Part shown: positions 32,901 through 40,352 of the stretch, piece after piece
Layout of the letters: each line of letters begins with the position of its first letter
Position numbering within the stretch: position 1 is the first letter of the stretch
Assembly: GCF_018613235.1 (NCBI RefSeq)
Contig: NZ_JAGGQP010000009.1
Span: forward strand, 1 to 40,401
Source: Bacillus sp. ISL-41
GTDB lineage: Bacteria; Bacillota; Bacilli; Bacillales; Cytobacillaceae
Direction: 5' to 3'
Length of the DNA: 40,401 nt
Made by a program: the position numbers and the translations under genes
Notes under the pieces: generated by a model
What the model saw: only the letters and a program-made list of their open reading frames with translations
Told to the model about the DNA's origin: nothing
The model's database searches: none

Positions 32901-33953
32901 TTAACCGCAGCTGGCGGCTCCAGTTTCTGTCTCGAGTTTTGTGTTCAGCTGTTTCACTGGATAATTCTTAACCTTAATGTTGGAAATCGGTTGGATACCA
33001 TTGATAACTTCATTAGATGTCCATACTCTCATGCCATCTTTCATGGCATAGGCTTCATATCCAAGCATATTGAGAATCCTTGCTGCTTTACTGGATATAG
33101 TGCCATCATGGTCGATGAGAACAATCTTTTTTTCCGGAGACAATTTCTTTAACTGTTCAAGTTCTGCAAGTGATTCAAAGGCGATATTGATCGACCCGGG
33201 TAAATGGCCTGCAGCATATTCTTTGGCTGGCCTTAGGTCAACCAGCAAGAGTCCATTCGACTTATTCTTGATGGAATCCTGAATATCCACGGGTTTCATG
33301 ATCGGTGGAATACCTGATTTCAGATAATCATCGGCACTTCCTAAGATAGCAGCTGTTTCATCAGTGTATTGCTTGCTTGCAGGAGCTGGGAGATCATATT
33401 TCCCGGATATTGTTTCTGTTGTTTCTACTGGGAAATCAAATGGTTTCTGAGGAAGCGGTGTCCCCAAATTCGCATCGCTAGTCCAGCCTCCCATTCCATT
33501 TACCATTGGAACTGCGTCATAGCCAAGCATATTCCACAGCGCTGCTGTCTGACTTGCAGTATGGCCGCTGTAGCAAATGACAAGGATCTTTTTGTCCTTT
33601 GGCAGATTAGCAATCTGGTTTGGGTTAGCTGTCATATTATAAGGAATATTGACAGAACCTTCGATATGTCCGGCAGCAAATGCAGCAGTATCGCGGACAT
33701 CGACAATGAAGTATGACGGGTCGTAATTCAAGATCATTTTTTCAAAAATTTCTTCAGCAGCAAAAGACTCTGCTGGTTTTTTCAGATAAGCATCAGCAGC
33801 TTGCTGTACGACTGAAAAAACATTGAGCTGCTCACTTTGTCCATTTACTTTTGGCTGGGGTGCAGTTGAACTTTCCTGAGTACCACAGCCACCAGTGAAA
33901 GCCAGCATTGTGCCGGCCAATAAAATTAATGTTTTTTTTCCAAACAGCTTCAA
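32901..33953 (-). CDS. srrE: Double-rhodanese lipoprotein (SrrE-like)
   Basis: 350 aa, ~38 kDa. Signal peptide and lipobox LAFTGGC give lipidated Cys23. Domain 1 (about residues 65-160) has an active-site Cys127 in VICYSGHTASQ. In domain 2 (about 220-325) the matching position is Asp281 (LIDHDGTISSKAA), so that domain is not catalytic by the usual mechanism. The protein ends AASCG with an extra Cys two residues from the end. First gene of the operon; TTG 33953 follows GAGGTG by 5 nt. Place and size match the SrrE rhodanese recalled from B. selenitireducens. Confidence 0.82.
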   Translation of the reverse strand: MKLFGKKTLILLAGTMLAFTGGCGTQESSTAPQPKVNGQSEQLNVFSVVQQAADAYLKKPAESFAAEEIFEKMILNYDPSYFIVDVRDTAAFAAGHIEGSVNIPYNMTANPNQIANLPKDKKILVICYSGHTASQTAALWNMLGYDAVPMVNGMGGWTSDANLGTPLPQKPFDFPVETTETISGKYDLPAPASKQYTDETAAILGSADDYLKSGIPPIMKPVDIQDSIKNKSNGLLLVDLRPAKEYAAGHLPGSINIAFESLAELEQLKKLSPEKKIVLIDHDGTISSKAARILNMLGYEAYAMKDGMRVWTSNEVINGIQPISNIKVKNYPVKQLNTKLETETGAASCG

Positions 33954-34301
33954 AGCTCTCACCTCTCTGCTGGCGGGATCTGCCGCCAAAATATTGATTT
34001 GGAATAGAAAAAAACTGAAAGAATGTACACCTCCATCTACGTTGATGCCTATACTCCTATGGGTTTTATGTGTTGCAAAAAAAAATTAAGCGCTTAAGTT
34101 ATTTTTACCATCTGGGGTAAGTCTATTGCTGTGGAAATTCAGTTACTATTTTCGAGTATGAAAGAAGAAGTGAGGGGATTCACCTATTAATATTTTGAAT
34201 TTTTCGCACATTTTACACTTAAAACACAATCATGAATTTTGCGTGGAGAATTCTCGATGAAAGAAAAAAGTCCGCAACTGAAAGTGCGGACTTGAGACTT
34301 A
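33954..34301. promoter_or_regulatory. Control region of the srr-like operon
   Basis: From the gene outward (minus strand): a GGCGG/CCGCC hairpin at 33972-33987 in the leader; a weak promoter TTGCAA (34078-34073) with TATAGG (34053-34048), 19-bp spacer; a 12-bp perfect palindrome TTAAGCGCTTAA at 34086-34097; and an inverted repeat TTACC-N6-GGTAA at 34105-34120. The last two lie just upstream of the -35 and are candidate activator or anaerobic-regulator sites. No Fnr box (TGTGA-N6-TCACA) was found. From about 34123 to 34263 I see nothing clear. Confidence 0.4.
34264..34296 (-). terminator. Terminator after the purine permease gene
   Basis: Minus-strand AAGTCCGCA ... TGCGGACTT stem followed by TTTTTTC, just past the permease stop. 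Confidence 0.92.
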
Positions 34302-35594
34302 TTAAACATATATAAAATAACCAACAAACAAGAAACCCAAAACATACATAATTGGATGGACTTCCCTAAACTTGCCCATGCCAAGCATCATCAATGGATA
34401 TAGAATGAACCCAAGGGCGATTCCTGTTGCGACACTGAAAGTGAGTGGCATCATGATGATTGTTACGAATGAAGGGATAATCACTGCAAGATTGTTCCAA
34501 TTGATTTTACTGATTTCTGTTGCCATCAACGCACCGACAATGATAAGTGCCGGAGCGGTAACTTCCGGTGTGATGACTGAAAGGATCGGAGAGAAGAGCA
34601 TCGCCACGCCGAAGCAAGCAGCAATGATCACGGAAGTGAAACCGGTGCGCCCGCCGACCGCGATGCCTGCAGATGATTCAACAAATGACGCAGTTGTGGA
34701 TGTGCCAAGTACAGCTCCAGCAACAGCCGACCCTGCGTCCGCAAGAAGTGCACGTCCTGCGTTGGGAATCTTATTATCCTTTATTAGACCAGCCTGGCTG
34801 GCGACCGCAATCAGTGCTCCAGCAGTATCAAAGAAAGCAACAAACAAGAAGGTGAAAATGACGGCAAGGACATCTGGGGAAAATATATCTCCCAGATGAT
34901 TGAAGACGACACCAAAAGTTGGTGAGATGTCTGGGATCGAACCGACGATTGCTGTTGGTTTTTCAATCAAGCCAGTGAATATGCCAACGATTGTTGCAAT
35001 CACCATTCCATAAAAGATGCCGCCACTGATCCCTCGGACCATCATGATGACACTGACGATGAAGCCGAAAAGCGCAAGCAGGACAGGGCCCGATGTCAGG
35101 TTGCCGATTGAGACAAAGGTCGCTTCGCTACCAACGATGATTCCCGCATTTTTCAACCCGATGAAGGCGACGAAGAAGCCGATGCCCGCAGCGATTGCAT
35201 GCTTGAGATCCTGTGGGATTACATTAATGATTTTTTCGCGGATCTTTAAAAGACTGAGGATGACGAACAGGACACCCGCAATGAACACACCTGTAAGGGC
35301 GACTTCCCATTTGACTCCCATCCCGATGCTGACGGTAAATGTGAAAAATGAATTCAAGCCCATGCTTGGAGCGATTCCAATCGGGAAATTAGCCAGCAGG
35401 CCAATCAGCAGCGAGCCGATAATCGCCGAGAGTGCTGTAGCTGTAAAAACAGCTCCTTTATCCATGCCTGCCTGGCTAAGGATTAAAGGATTGACCACAA
35501 GAATGTAGGCCATCGACAAGAACGTCGTAATGCCGGCCAGGGTTTCTTGCCTATAATTTGTATTTCGTTCTGCGAATTGGAAAAAGTTTTTCAT
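34302..35594 (-). CDS. pbuG: Purine permease, AzgA-like NCS2 family (PbuG-type)
   Basis: 430 aa, about twelve hydrophobic segments. AzgA signatures are YRQETLAGITTFLSMAYILVVNPLILSQAGMD at the N-terminus, NFPIGIAPSMGLNSFFTFTV, FVAFFDTAGALIAVASQAGLI and GTSTTASFVESSAGIAVGGRTGFTSV. It imports hypoxanthine/guanine or adenine. The guanine-type riboswitch directly upstream supports a guanine/hypoxanthine role, as for B. subtilis PbuG. CAGGAGGACAGCACAT precedes the ATG. Confidence 0.93.
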   Translation of the reverse strand: MKNFFQFAERNTNYRQETLAGITTFLSMAYILVVNPLILSQAGMDKGAVFTATALSAIIGSLLIGLLANFPIGIAPSMGLNSFFTFTVSIGMGVKWEVALTGVFIAGVLFVILSLLKIREKIINVIPQDLKHAIAAGIGFFVAFIGLKNAGIIVGSEATFVSIGNLTSGPVLLALFGFIVSVIMMVRGISGGIFYGMVIATIVGIFTGLIEKPTAIVGSIPDISPTFGVVFNHLGDIFSPDVLAVIFTFLFVAFFDTAGALIAVASQAGLIKDNKIPNAGRALLADAGSAVAGAVLGTSTTASFVESSAGIAVGGRTGFTSVIIAACFGVAMLFSPILSVITPEVTAPALIIVGALMATEISKINWNNLAVIIPSFVTIIMMPLTFSVATGIALGFILYPLMMLGMGKFREVHPIMYVLGFLFVGYFIYV

Positions 35595-35624
35595 ATGTGC
35601 TGTCCTCCTGGTTGGTAGTTATAA

Positions 35625-35660
35625 TAAAAAAACTCCGGCAGTTTTATGCTGCCGGAGTAC
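35625..35660 (-). terminator. Riboswitch-controlled terminator
   Basis: Minus strand: ACTCCGGCAG cataaaa CTGCCGGAGT then TTTTTTT, between the aptamer and pbuG. A competing pairing ACAAGGGAC with GTCCCTTGT lies between aptamer and terminator, so the aptamer's P1 3' strand can be taken up in it. Confidence 0.85.
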
Positions 35661-35706
35661 CACAAGGGACAAATAGATGCCAAAAGAGATAGCAAATATC
35701 AAAGTC

Positions 35707-35775
35707 CCTTGTAGTCACGCCTTTTACGGTAGCATGGTAGAAACGTCCGAGCCATATTCTCGAACATATACAAGG
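35707..35775 (-). ncRNA. Purine riboswitch, guanine type
   Basis: On the minus strand P1 is CCTTGTA/TACAAGG. It encloses the purine-aptamer core ATATGGCTCGGACGTTTCTACC and CTACCGTAAAAGGCGTGACTA. The ligand-pairing base before the closing TAC is C (GACTAC), which marks guanine/hypoxanthine specificity; adenine switches have T there. Binding should favour the downstream terminator and switch off pbuG. Confidence 0.95.
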
Positions 35776-35804
35776 AAAGATTATAGATTTAAATAATACT
35801 AGAG

Positions 35805-35834
35805 ATAGTATCACGTGATTCATGGCAAGGTCAA
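35805..35834 (-). promoter_or_regulatory. Sigma-A promoter of the riboswitch-pbuG transcript
   Basis: Minus strand TTGACC (35834-35829), 18-bp spacer, TACTAT (35810-35805), about 30 bp before the aptamer. Confidence 0.65.
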
Positions 35835-36214
35835 TTGCAATTCATAAAGTTTATCTATTTGTTTTTTTCTGATTATTGGGATGTTACTGGAAGTTAGATG
35901 GTATAAATGTTTACGATTTTCCAAGTCGCGGAATTAAGCTCAAGTTTCACGGAATCGACCCTATTTTTCGCGGAAATCACCATGCTAGAATACACAGGAA
36001 GCTTGGAGCAGTATTGGGATTTAGGTGAAATCACCGCGTTATAGTCCTGAAATGTTAAAATCCCTGTATGGGTATCAAAAATCCCTTTGTTAAGGAGTTT
36101 TTGACAACTTTTTGACGAGAATATGTGAATAATAAATGAACTAAATGATAAAACACCCCTGTTTGGATATTAACTTACTATAATGATAGTGTAATCCAAA
36201 TGGAGGTGCCAATA
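35835..36214. other. Intergenic region with a threefold 21-bp repeat
   Basis: C(G/A)CGGAAT-type units start at 35927, 35948 and 35969, exactly 21 bp apart, ending near 35990. A TATAAT at 36179-36184 may be the -10 for the following gene, without a good -35. GGAGGTG at 36202-36208 is its ribosome site. No gene is apparent. Confidence 0.45.
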
Positions 36215-36535
36215 ATGAATGTAACAACGATTATTGAATTGGAAAATCGTGAAGTTGAAAAGATGGCTGGCGCAAAATTAGTATTTATACAGGAACAGAT
36301 TGATGCAAATATCGTGGAAACATGCGTTGATTGTTTTAAATATGAAGGTTCTGAAGATTGCCTGGATACAGATGACGCAATGCAAAAAGTTTTTAATGCA
36401 CTGAAGGCAGATGGACTGATCCCTGAAGCAGTGGAAGATTTTTCATATGAGATGCCTTCTTGTGAGAGATTAAGAAAAGATGTTTATGAAGAACAGGACA
36501 TGCCGCAAAAAGTGATTCTTAGCTTCGCTATATAA
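36215..36535 (+). CDS. Small Cys-containing protein of unknown function
   Basis: 106 aa, acidic. It has CVDCFKYEGSEDC around residues 37-49 and one more Cys in MPSCERLRKD near 88, which could bind metal or form disulfides. No membrane segment. GGAGGTG lies 6 nt before ATG 36215; ATG 36200 overlaps the ribosome site and is rejected. I do not recognise the family. It has its own terminator and precedes, but is not joined to, the 2-oxoacid oxidoreductase operon. Confidence 0.7.
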   Translation: MNVTTIIELENREVEKMAGAKLVFIQEQIDANIVETCVDCFKYEGSEDCLDTDDAMQKVFNALKADGLIPEAVEDFSYEMPSCERLRKDVYEEQDMPQKVILSFAI

Positions 36536-36540
36536 TAATT

Positions 36541-36577
36541 AAAAAGGAGTTCTTTCGGGGAACTCCTTTTTGAGTAG
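36541..36577 (+). terminator. Terminator after the small Cys-containing gene
   Basis: AAAAAGGAGTT ctttcggg GAACTCCTTTTT. Confidence 0.92.
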
Positions 36578-36638
36578 ATGAACAGTATTTTTTGCGAAAA
36601 ACGTGACTTTTATCAAAGAGAAGCATAGGGGAAATTTA

Positions 36639-36673
36639 TATAATGAAGATGTCATAAAATGAAAACGCTTTCA
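36639..36673 (+). promoter_or_regulatory. Promoter -10 and perfect cre box of the vor operon
   Basis: TATAAT (36639-36644) is a consensus -10; no good -35 is seen. TGAAAACGCTTTCA (36660-36673) matches the CcpA cre consensus at all positions and lies about +10 to +23, so glucose repression of this operon is likely. Confidence 0.75.
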
Positions 36674-36692
36674 ACGAGGGGGGTGGGGACCG

Positions 36693-37370
36693 GTGAAGAA
36701 AGGTGCGGACATCACCATCATTACCGGCCATTTTGGCAGCGGTAAAACAGAGATATCCATTAACCTGGCTTTAGAGGCAAGGAAAACAAATGCCAGGACG
36801 GCAGTTGCAGATCTGGACATTGTTAATCCATACTACCGCGCGAGGGACGCCCGGGATATTTTTGACCAACATGGAATAGAACTTATCGCACCAGCTGAAA
36901 GGCTTGCAGCCGCTGATTTACCGATTGTTCCTGGCGATATGGGCAGGGTGATATACGACGCTGCATATAAGCTGATTGTCGATGCTGGGGGAGACAAAGA
37001 TGGAGCGACGGCATTAGGGCAATTTTACAACGATTGGAATGAGATGAAGCCCGAGGTGCTGTTTATTTTAAATGCAAACCGTCCATATGTCAGTACTCTC
37101 GAGGGGGCAGTTGAGACATTGCAGAAAATCGAAGGTGCCTCCCGGCTGAAGATCACAGGAATCATCAATAACTCAAATGTAGGATCTGAGACGACACTTC
37201 AGGATGTGGAAAGAGGATTGACATTAAGTAAGAAGCTATCCGATTCGCTGGGGATTCCTTTGTTGTACACGGTGGTACCGCAGCATTTATCAGCTGAAAG
37301 TGCTGGAATTGAGAGGGAGTCCCAAGTAAAAGTGATTTCGAGGTATTTAAAATTGCCATGGGAAATGTAG
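36693..37370 (+). CDS. P-loop ATPase (MinD/CobQ-like) heading the 2-oxoacid oxidoreductase operon
   Basis: 225 aa. ITGHFGSGKTEISINLALEA (residues ~10-28) is a Walker A loop of GxxGSGKT type, AVADLDIVNPYYRARD is the switch region with conserved Asp, and FILNANRPYV plus IINNSNVG are NTP-base contacts. It belongs to the SIMIBI/ParA-like class. Its fixed place before the ferredoxin and oxidoreductase genes suggests a maturation or cluster-insertion ATPase, which is inference only. GTG start, preceded by GGGGGGTGGGG; it nearly touches the next gene. Confidence 0.85.
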   Translation: MKKGADITIITGHFGSGKTEISINLALEARKTNARTAVADLDIVNPYYRARDARDIFDQHGIELIAPAERLAAADLPIVPGDMGRVIYDAAYKLIVDAGGDKDGATALGQFYNDWNEMKPEVLFILNANRPYVSTLEGAVETLQKIEGASRLKITGIINNSNVGSETTLQDVERGLTLSKKLSDSLGIPLLYTVVPQHLSAESAGIERESQVKVISRYLKLPWEM

Positions 37371-37384
37371 AGGAGGCAAAAGCG

Positions 37385-37615
37385 GTGGAGCAGAGAGTTG
37401 TTTTTAACGAGGAGACTTGCAAATCATGCAAGCTGTGCGTGAATGCTTGTCCGACAAATGTGATTTATCTTGCTGATTACTTGAATGAAAAAGGCTACCG
37501 GCCTGCGGTTGTGACAGACCAGGAAAATTGCATCAGCTGTGGCAAGTGTGCGCAAATGTGTCCGGATTCGGTAATCACTGTCTATAGGCCAGAAAAGGTA
37601 AGGAAATCTGTATAG
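37385..37615 (+). CDS. 2x[4Fe-4S] ferredoxin subunit (VorD/KorD-like)
   Basis: 76 aa. Two cluster motifs, CKSCKLCVNACP (about residues 13-24) and CISCGKCAQMCP (about 48-59). It is the small delta-type ferredoxin subunit of 2-oxoacid:ferredoxin oxidoreductases. GTG 37385 lies 8 nt behind AGGAGG, which follows the ATPase stop; the ATG at 37358 overlaps the ATPase gene and has no ribosome site. Co-transcribed with its neighbours. Confidence 0.88.
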   Translation: MEQRVVFNEETCKSCKLCVNACPTNVIYLADYLNEKGYRPAVVTDQENCISCGKCAQMCPDSVITVYRPEKVRKSV

Positions 37616-37631
37616 CAAAGGAGATTTGACA

Positions 37632-38696
37632 ATGGGGAAAGTACTAATGAAGGGTAACGAGGTTATCGCAGAAGCTGCTGTCCATGCGGGCTGCAAGTAT
37701 TTTTTCGGCTATCCGATCACGCCGCAGAGTGAGCTCGTTGCCTATATGGCCAGAAGGCTGCCCGAGGTTGGCGGGTTATTTTTACAGGCGGAAAGTGAAG
37801 TAGCAGCAATCAATATGGTGTATGGAGCGGCCGGAACCGGTGTGCGTGTAATGACATCATCATCAAGTCCCGGATTCAGTTTGAAGCAGGAAGGAATCTC
37901 ATACCTGGTTGGCGCAGAACTGCCAGCCCTGATTGTGAATGTCGTCCGCGGAGGGCCAGGGCTCGGAAATATCCAGCCGGCGCAGTCGGACTATTTCCAG
38001 GTGACAAAAGGGGGAGGCCATGGTGATTATCATACGCCTGTGCTGGCTCCGTCAACGCTGCAGGAAATCATTGACCTTACAGAAGCGGCATTTGATATTG
38101 CTGACCGCTATCGGACGCCAGTCATCCTGCTTGGGGACGGCATGCTCGGACAGATGATGGAACCGGTTGAGTTCAAGGAGTTGAATGAAAGGGAGCCGGA
38201 ACAGAAGGAATGGGCAACGACAGGTACCCGCGGTGACGGCAAACCGAGAATTATTTCCTCGCTGGAATTGAATGCCGATGCGCTTGAAAAGCGGAATGAA
38301 CTTTTACAGAAAAAGTTTGCCTTGATTAAACAAAATGAAGTCAGATATGAAACGTTTGAGATTGAAGATGCCGATTATATTGTAACTGCTTACGGAACAG
38401 CAGCAAGGATTGCCATGAATGCAATTAATAAAGCGCGGAAAGAAGGGCTGAAAATCGGGATGATCCGGCCGATCACGCTCTGGCCATTCCCTGAGCAGCC
38501 GTTTATTGAAACACGTGATGGGGTGAAGGGTTACCTTTCTGTCGAGATGAGCGCAGGGCAGATGGTTGAGGACGTTAGACTTGCCGTAGAGGGCCGGGCA
38601 CTGGTTTCATTTTTTGGCCGTACTGGCGGGGTGGTCCCTACACAGGAAGAAATTTACGATCAAATTGTCAAACTGGCTGGGGGTGTGGAGGTATGA
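37632..38696 (+). CDS. vorB: 2-oxoacid:ferredoxin oxidoreductase alpha subunit (VorB/KorA-like)
   Basis: 354 aa. [29 protein letters not shown] is the typical pyrimidine-domain start, and [48 protein letters not shown] the catalytic-domain core. It joins the beta, gamma and ferredoxin subunits to convert a 2-oxoacid plus CoA to acyl-CoA, CO2 and reduced ferredoxin. Branched-chain 2-oxoacids (VOR) or 2-oxoglutarate (KOR) are the likely substrates. AGGAG precedes ATG 37632 by 8 nt. Confidence 0.9.
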   Translation: MGKVLMKGNEVIAEAAVHAGCKYFFGYPITPQSELVAYMARRLPEVGGLFLQAESEVAAINMVYGAAGTGVRVMTSSSSPGFSLKQEGISYLVGAELPALIVNVVRGGPGLGNIQPAQSDYFQVTKGGGHGDYHTPVLAPSTLQEIIDLTEAAFDIADRYRTPVILLGDGMLGQMMEPVEFKELNEREPEQKEWATTGTRGDGKPRIISSLELNADALEKRNELLQKKFALIKQNEVRYETFEIEDADYIVTAYGTAARIAMNAINKARKEGLKIGMIRPITLWPFPEQPFIETRDGVKGYLSVEMSAGQMVEDVRLAVEGRALVSFFGRTGGVVPTQEEIYDQIVKLAGGVEV

Positions 38697-38698
38697 CA

Positions 38699-39451
38699 AT
38701 GAAAACCGTATTCGAGAAAACGACTGGATTGACTGATAACCAGACCCATTATTGTCCCGGCTGTACGCACGGAATCATCCACAGGATGGTAGGCGAAGTG
38801 CTCGAAGAAATGGGCATCCTTGAAGAGACAGTTGGAGTCGCTTCGGTCGGATGCTCTGTGCTGTCTTATGAATATTTCAATTGTGATATGACCCAGGCAG
38901 CCCATGGGCGGGCCCCTGCTGTTGCAACAGGAATCAAGCGAGTACTTCCTGACCGCTTCGTTTTTACCTACCAGGGAGATGGCGACCTTGCTTCGATTGG
39001 GATTGCTGAGGCTGTCCATGCCGCTGCAAGAGGTGAAAACATTACCGTCATTTTTGTGAATAATGCGATTTATGGCATGACAGGTGGGCAAATGGCACCT
39101 ACTACATTGGTTGGCCAGAAAACGGCGACGACCCCATTCGGACGGGATGGAAGCATCCAGGGATTGCCGATCCGAGTGAGCGAAATGCTGTCAACACTGG
39201 ATGGAACAGCCTATATTGAACGGGTATCAACGCATGATGTACCGAACATCATCAAAGCGAAAAAAGCGATTCGCAAAGCATTTGAAACACAGAAGCAGGG
39301 AACGGGTTTCTCCATGGTCGAGGTCCTCTCCAGCTGTCCGACGAACTGGGGCCTTGATCCAAATGAATCGCTGGATTGGATCAAGGACAATATGGTGCCT
39401 GCCTATCCTCTTGGCGTGTATAAGGATTCACAGAAGGGGGATGTTCGCTGA
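38699..39451 (+). CDS. vorA: 2-oxoacid:ferredoxin oxidoreductase beta subunit, TPP-binding (VorA/KorB-like)
   Basis: 250 aa. Thiamine-diphosphate motif [39 protein letters not shown] (GDGD...NN), and N-terminal [14 protein letters not shown] plus ASVGCS. It binds the cofactor that cleaves the 2-oxoacid. ATG 38699 lies 7 nt after GTGGAGG and just past the alpha-subunit stop; ATG 38693 lies 1 nt from that site and is less likely. Translationally coupled. Confidence 0.9.
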   Translation: MKTVFEKTTGLTDNQTHYCPGCTHGIIHRMVGEVLEEMGILEETVGVASVGCSVLSYEYFNCDMTQAAHGRAPAVATGIKRVLPDRFVFTYQGDGDLASIGIAEAVHAAARGENITVIFVNNAIYGMTGGQMAPTTLVGQKTATTPFGRDGSIQGLPIRVSEMLSTLDGTAYIERVSTHDVPNIIKAKKAIRKAFETQKQGTGFSMVEVLSSCPTNWGLDPNESLDWIKDNMVPAYPLGVYKDSQKGDVR

Positions 39452-39996
39452 TGGAGGAAATTTTGATTGCCGGCTTTGGCGGCCAGGGAGTCATGTCGAT
39501 GGGCCAGTTGATTGCTTATGCCGGTATGAAGGAAGGGAAGTTTGTATCATGGCTGCCTTCCTACGGGCCTGAGCAGCGGGGCGGAACTGCCAACTGTGCA
39601 GTGGTGGTCAGCGGGGAACAGGTAGGTTCACCACTAGTTTCAAGACCGACAACAGCGATTGTGCTGAATAACCCTTCATATGAAAAATTTGAACCGATGG
39701 TCAGGGCCGGGGGGTTATTAGTTGTAAACTCATCTTTGATTTCAAAAGTATCAGCCAGGACCGATATAAGAGTTTTAAATATCGATGCAACCGACAAGGC
39801 CAATGAGCTCGGCAATCCAAAGGTAGCAAACATGATCCTGCTTGGAGCTTTCCTTGAGGAAACGGGCACACTGTCTGATGACTCTATATTGGAAGCATTG
39901 AAAAAGGTCCTTTCTCCGGAAAAACATTCTCTATTGGATATTAATCGCCGGGCACTTGAGCTTGGACGATCGTTGACTAAGGCAACCGCGCCCTAA
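39451..39996 (+). CDS. 2-oxoacid:ferredoxin oxidoreductase gamma subunit (VorC/KorC-like)
   Basis: 181 aa. IAGFGGQGVMSMGQLIAYAGMKEGKFVSWLPSYGPEQRGGTANC is the conserved gamma-subunit opening. The ATG overlaps the beta stop (TGATG), so it is coupled. Last gene of the operon; a terminator comes about 110 bp later. In Bacillaceae such an operon suggests low-potential ferredoxin chemistry under glucose-poor or oxygen-poor conditions, which is inference from the cre box. Confidence 0.9.
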   Translation: MEEILIAGFGGQGVMSMGQLIAYAGMKEGKFVSWLPSYGPEQRGGTANCAVVVSGEQVGSPLVSRPTTAIVLNNPSYEKFEPMVRAGGLLVVNSSLISKVSARTDIRVLNIDATDKANELGNPKVANMILLGAFLEETGTLSDDSILEALKKVLSPEKHSLLDINRRALELGRSLTKATAP

Positions 39997-40106
39997 GGCA
40001 GAATCGGGCATATGGGGATCATTATTTAATAGTATGCAGAAGCCCGTATAGCGAAGTAAACGTAACCTGGCTAAATCTGTTACGGTTGAATAAATGTGTG
40101 TTGGAA

Positions 40107-40142
40107 CCCAGTCAGCATTGAATTGCTGGCTGGTTTTTTTGT
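40107..40142 (+). terminator. Terminator of the vor operon
   Basis: CCAGTCAGCA ttgaat TGCTGGCTGG with one G-T pair, then TTTTTTT. Confidence 0.9.
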
Positions 40143-40156
40143 TTTGCTTTTCCAAT

Positions 40157-40314
40157 GATGGAGACATGAAAAGGGGGCGATCATAAAAAAAAAGCGTCAT
40201 CCATATCGGTGATGGAGACACGAAAAGGAGCCAAACCCGAAAAAAGCGTCATCCATAGCGGTGATGGAGACACGAAAAGTAACTAATTCCGAAAAAAGCG
40301 TCAAGCCTGAATCG
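40157..40314. repeat. Second tandem repeat, about 52-54 bp, three units
   Basis: GATGGAGACA starts units at 40157, 40211 and 40263 (54 and 52 bp apart). Each unit continues CGAAAAG..., then an AAAAAAGCGTCATCCATA segment leading to the next. GCGTCATC can pair with GATGGAGAC across the unit joint. The layout AGCGTCA...ATA.CGG...GACA is loosely like the units at 22829-23318. No real ORF. Confidence 0.75.
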
Positions 40315-40352
40315 AAAAGCGCTGCCAGTTCTTCTGGCAGCGTTTTTTTCTT
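40315..40352. terminator. Terminator near the window end
   Basis: GCGCTGCCAG ttctt CTGGCAGCGT followed by TTTTTTCTTCTT; with A-tracts before it, it could also stop a gene entering from the right. Confidence 0.85.

Noticed and set aside
26804-33953. Selenate reductase (SrdBCA) or arsenate reductase operon
   Set aside because: Gene order is A-B-C with two rhodaneses, unlike B-C-A of srd, and arr operons lack rhodaneses. Substrate nevertheless remains unproved.
35017-35508. 163-aa plus-strand ORF opposite the purine permease
   Set aside because: It is antisense to a confident gene and has no ribosome site.
39931-40221. 96-aa minus-strand ORF through the terminator and second repeat
   Set aside because: It crosses a terminator and tandem repeats and overlaps the gamma-subunit end; no ribosome site.
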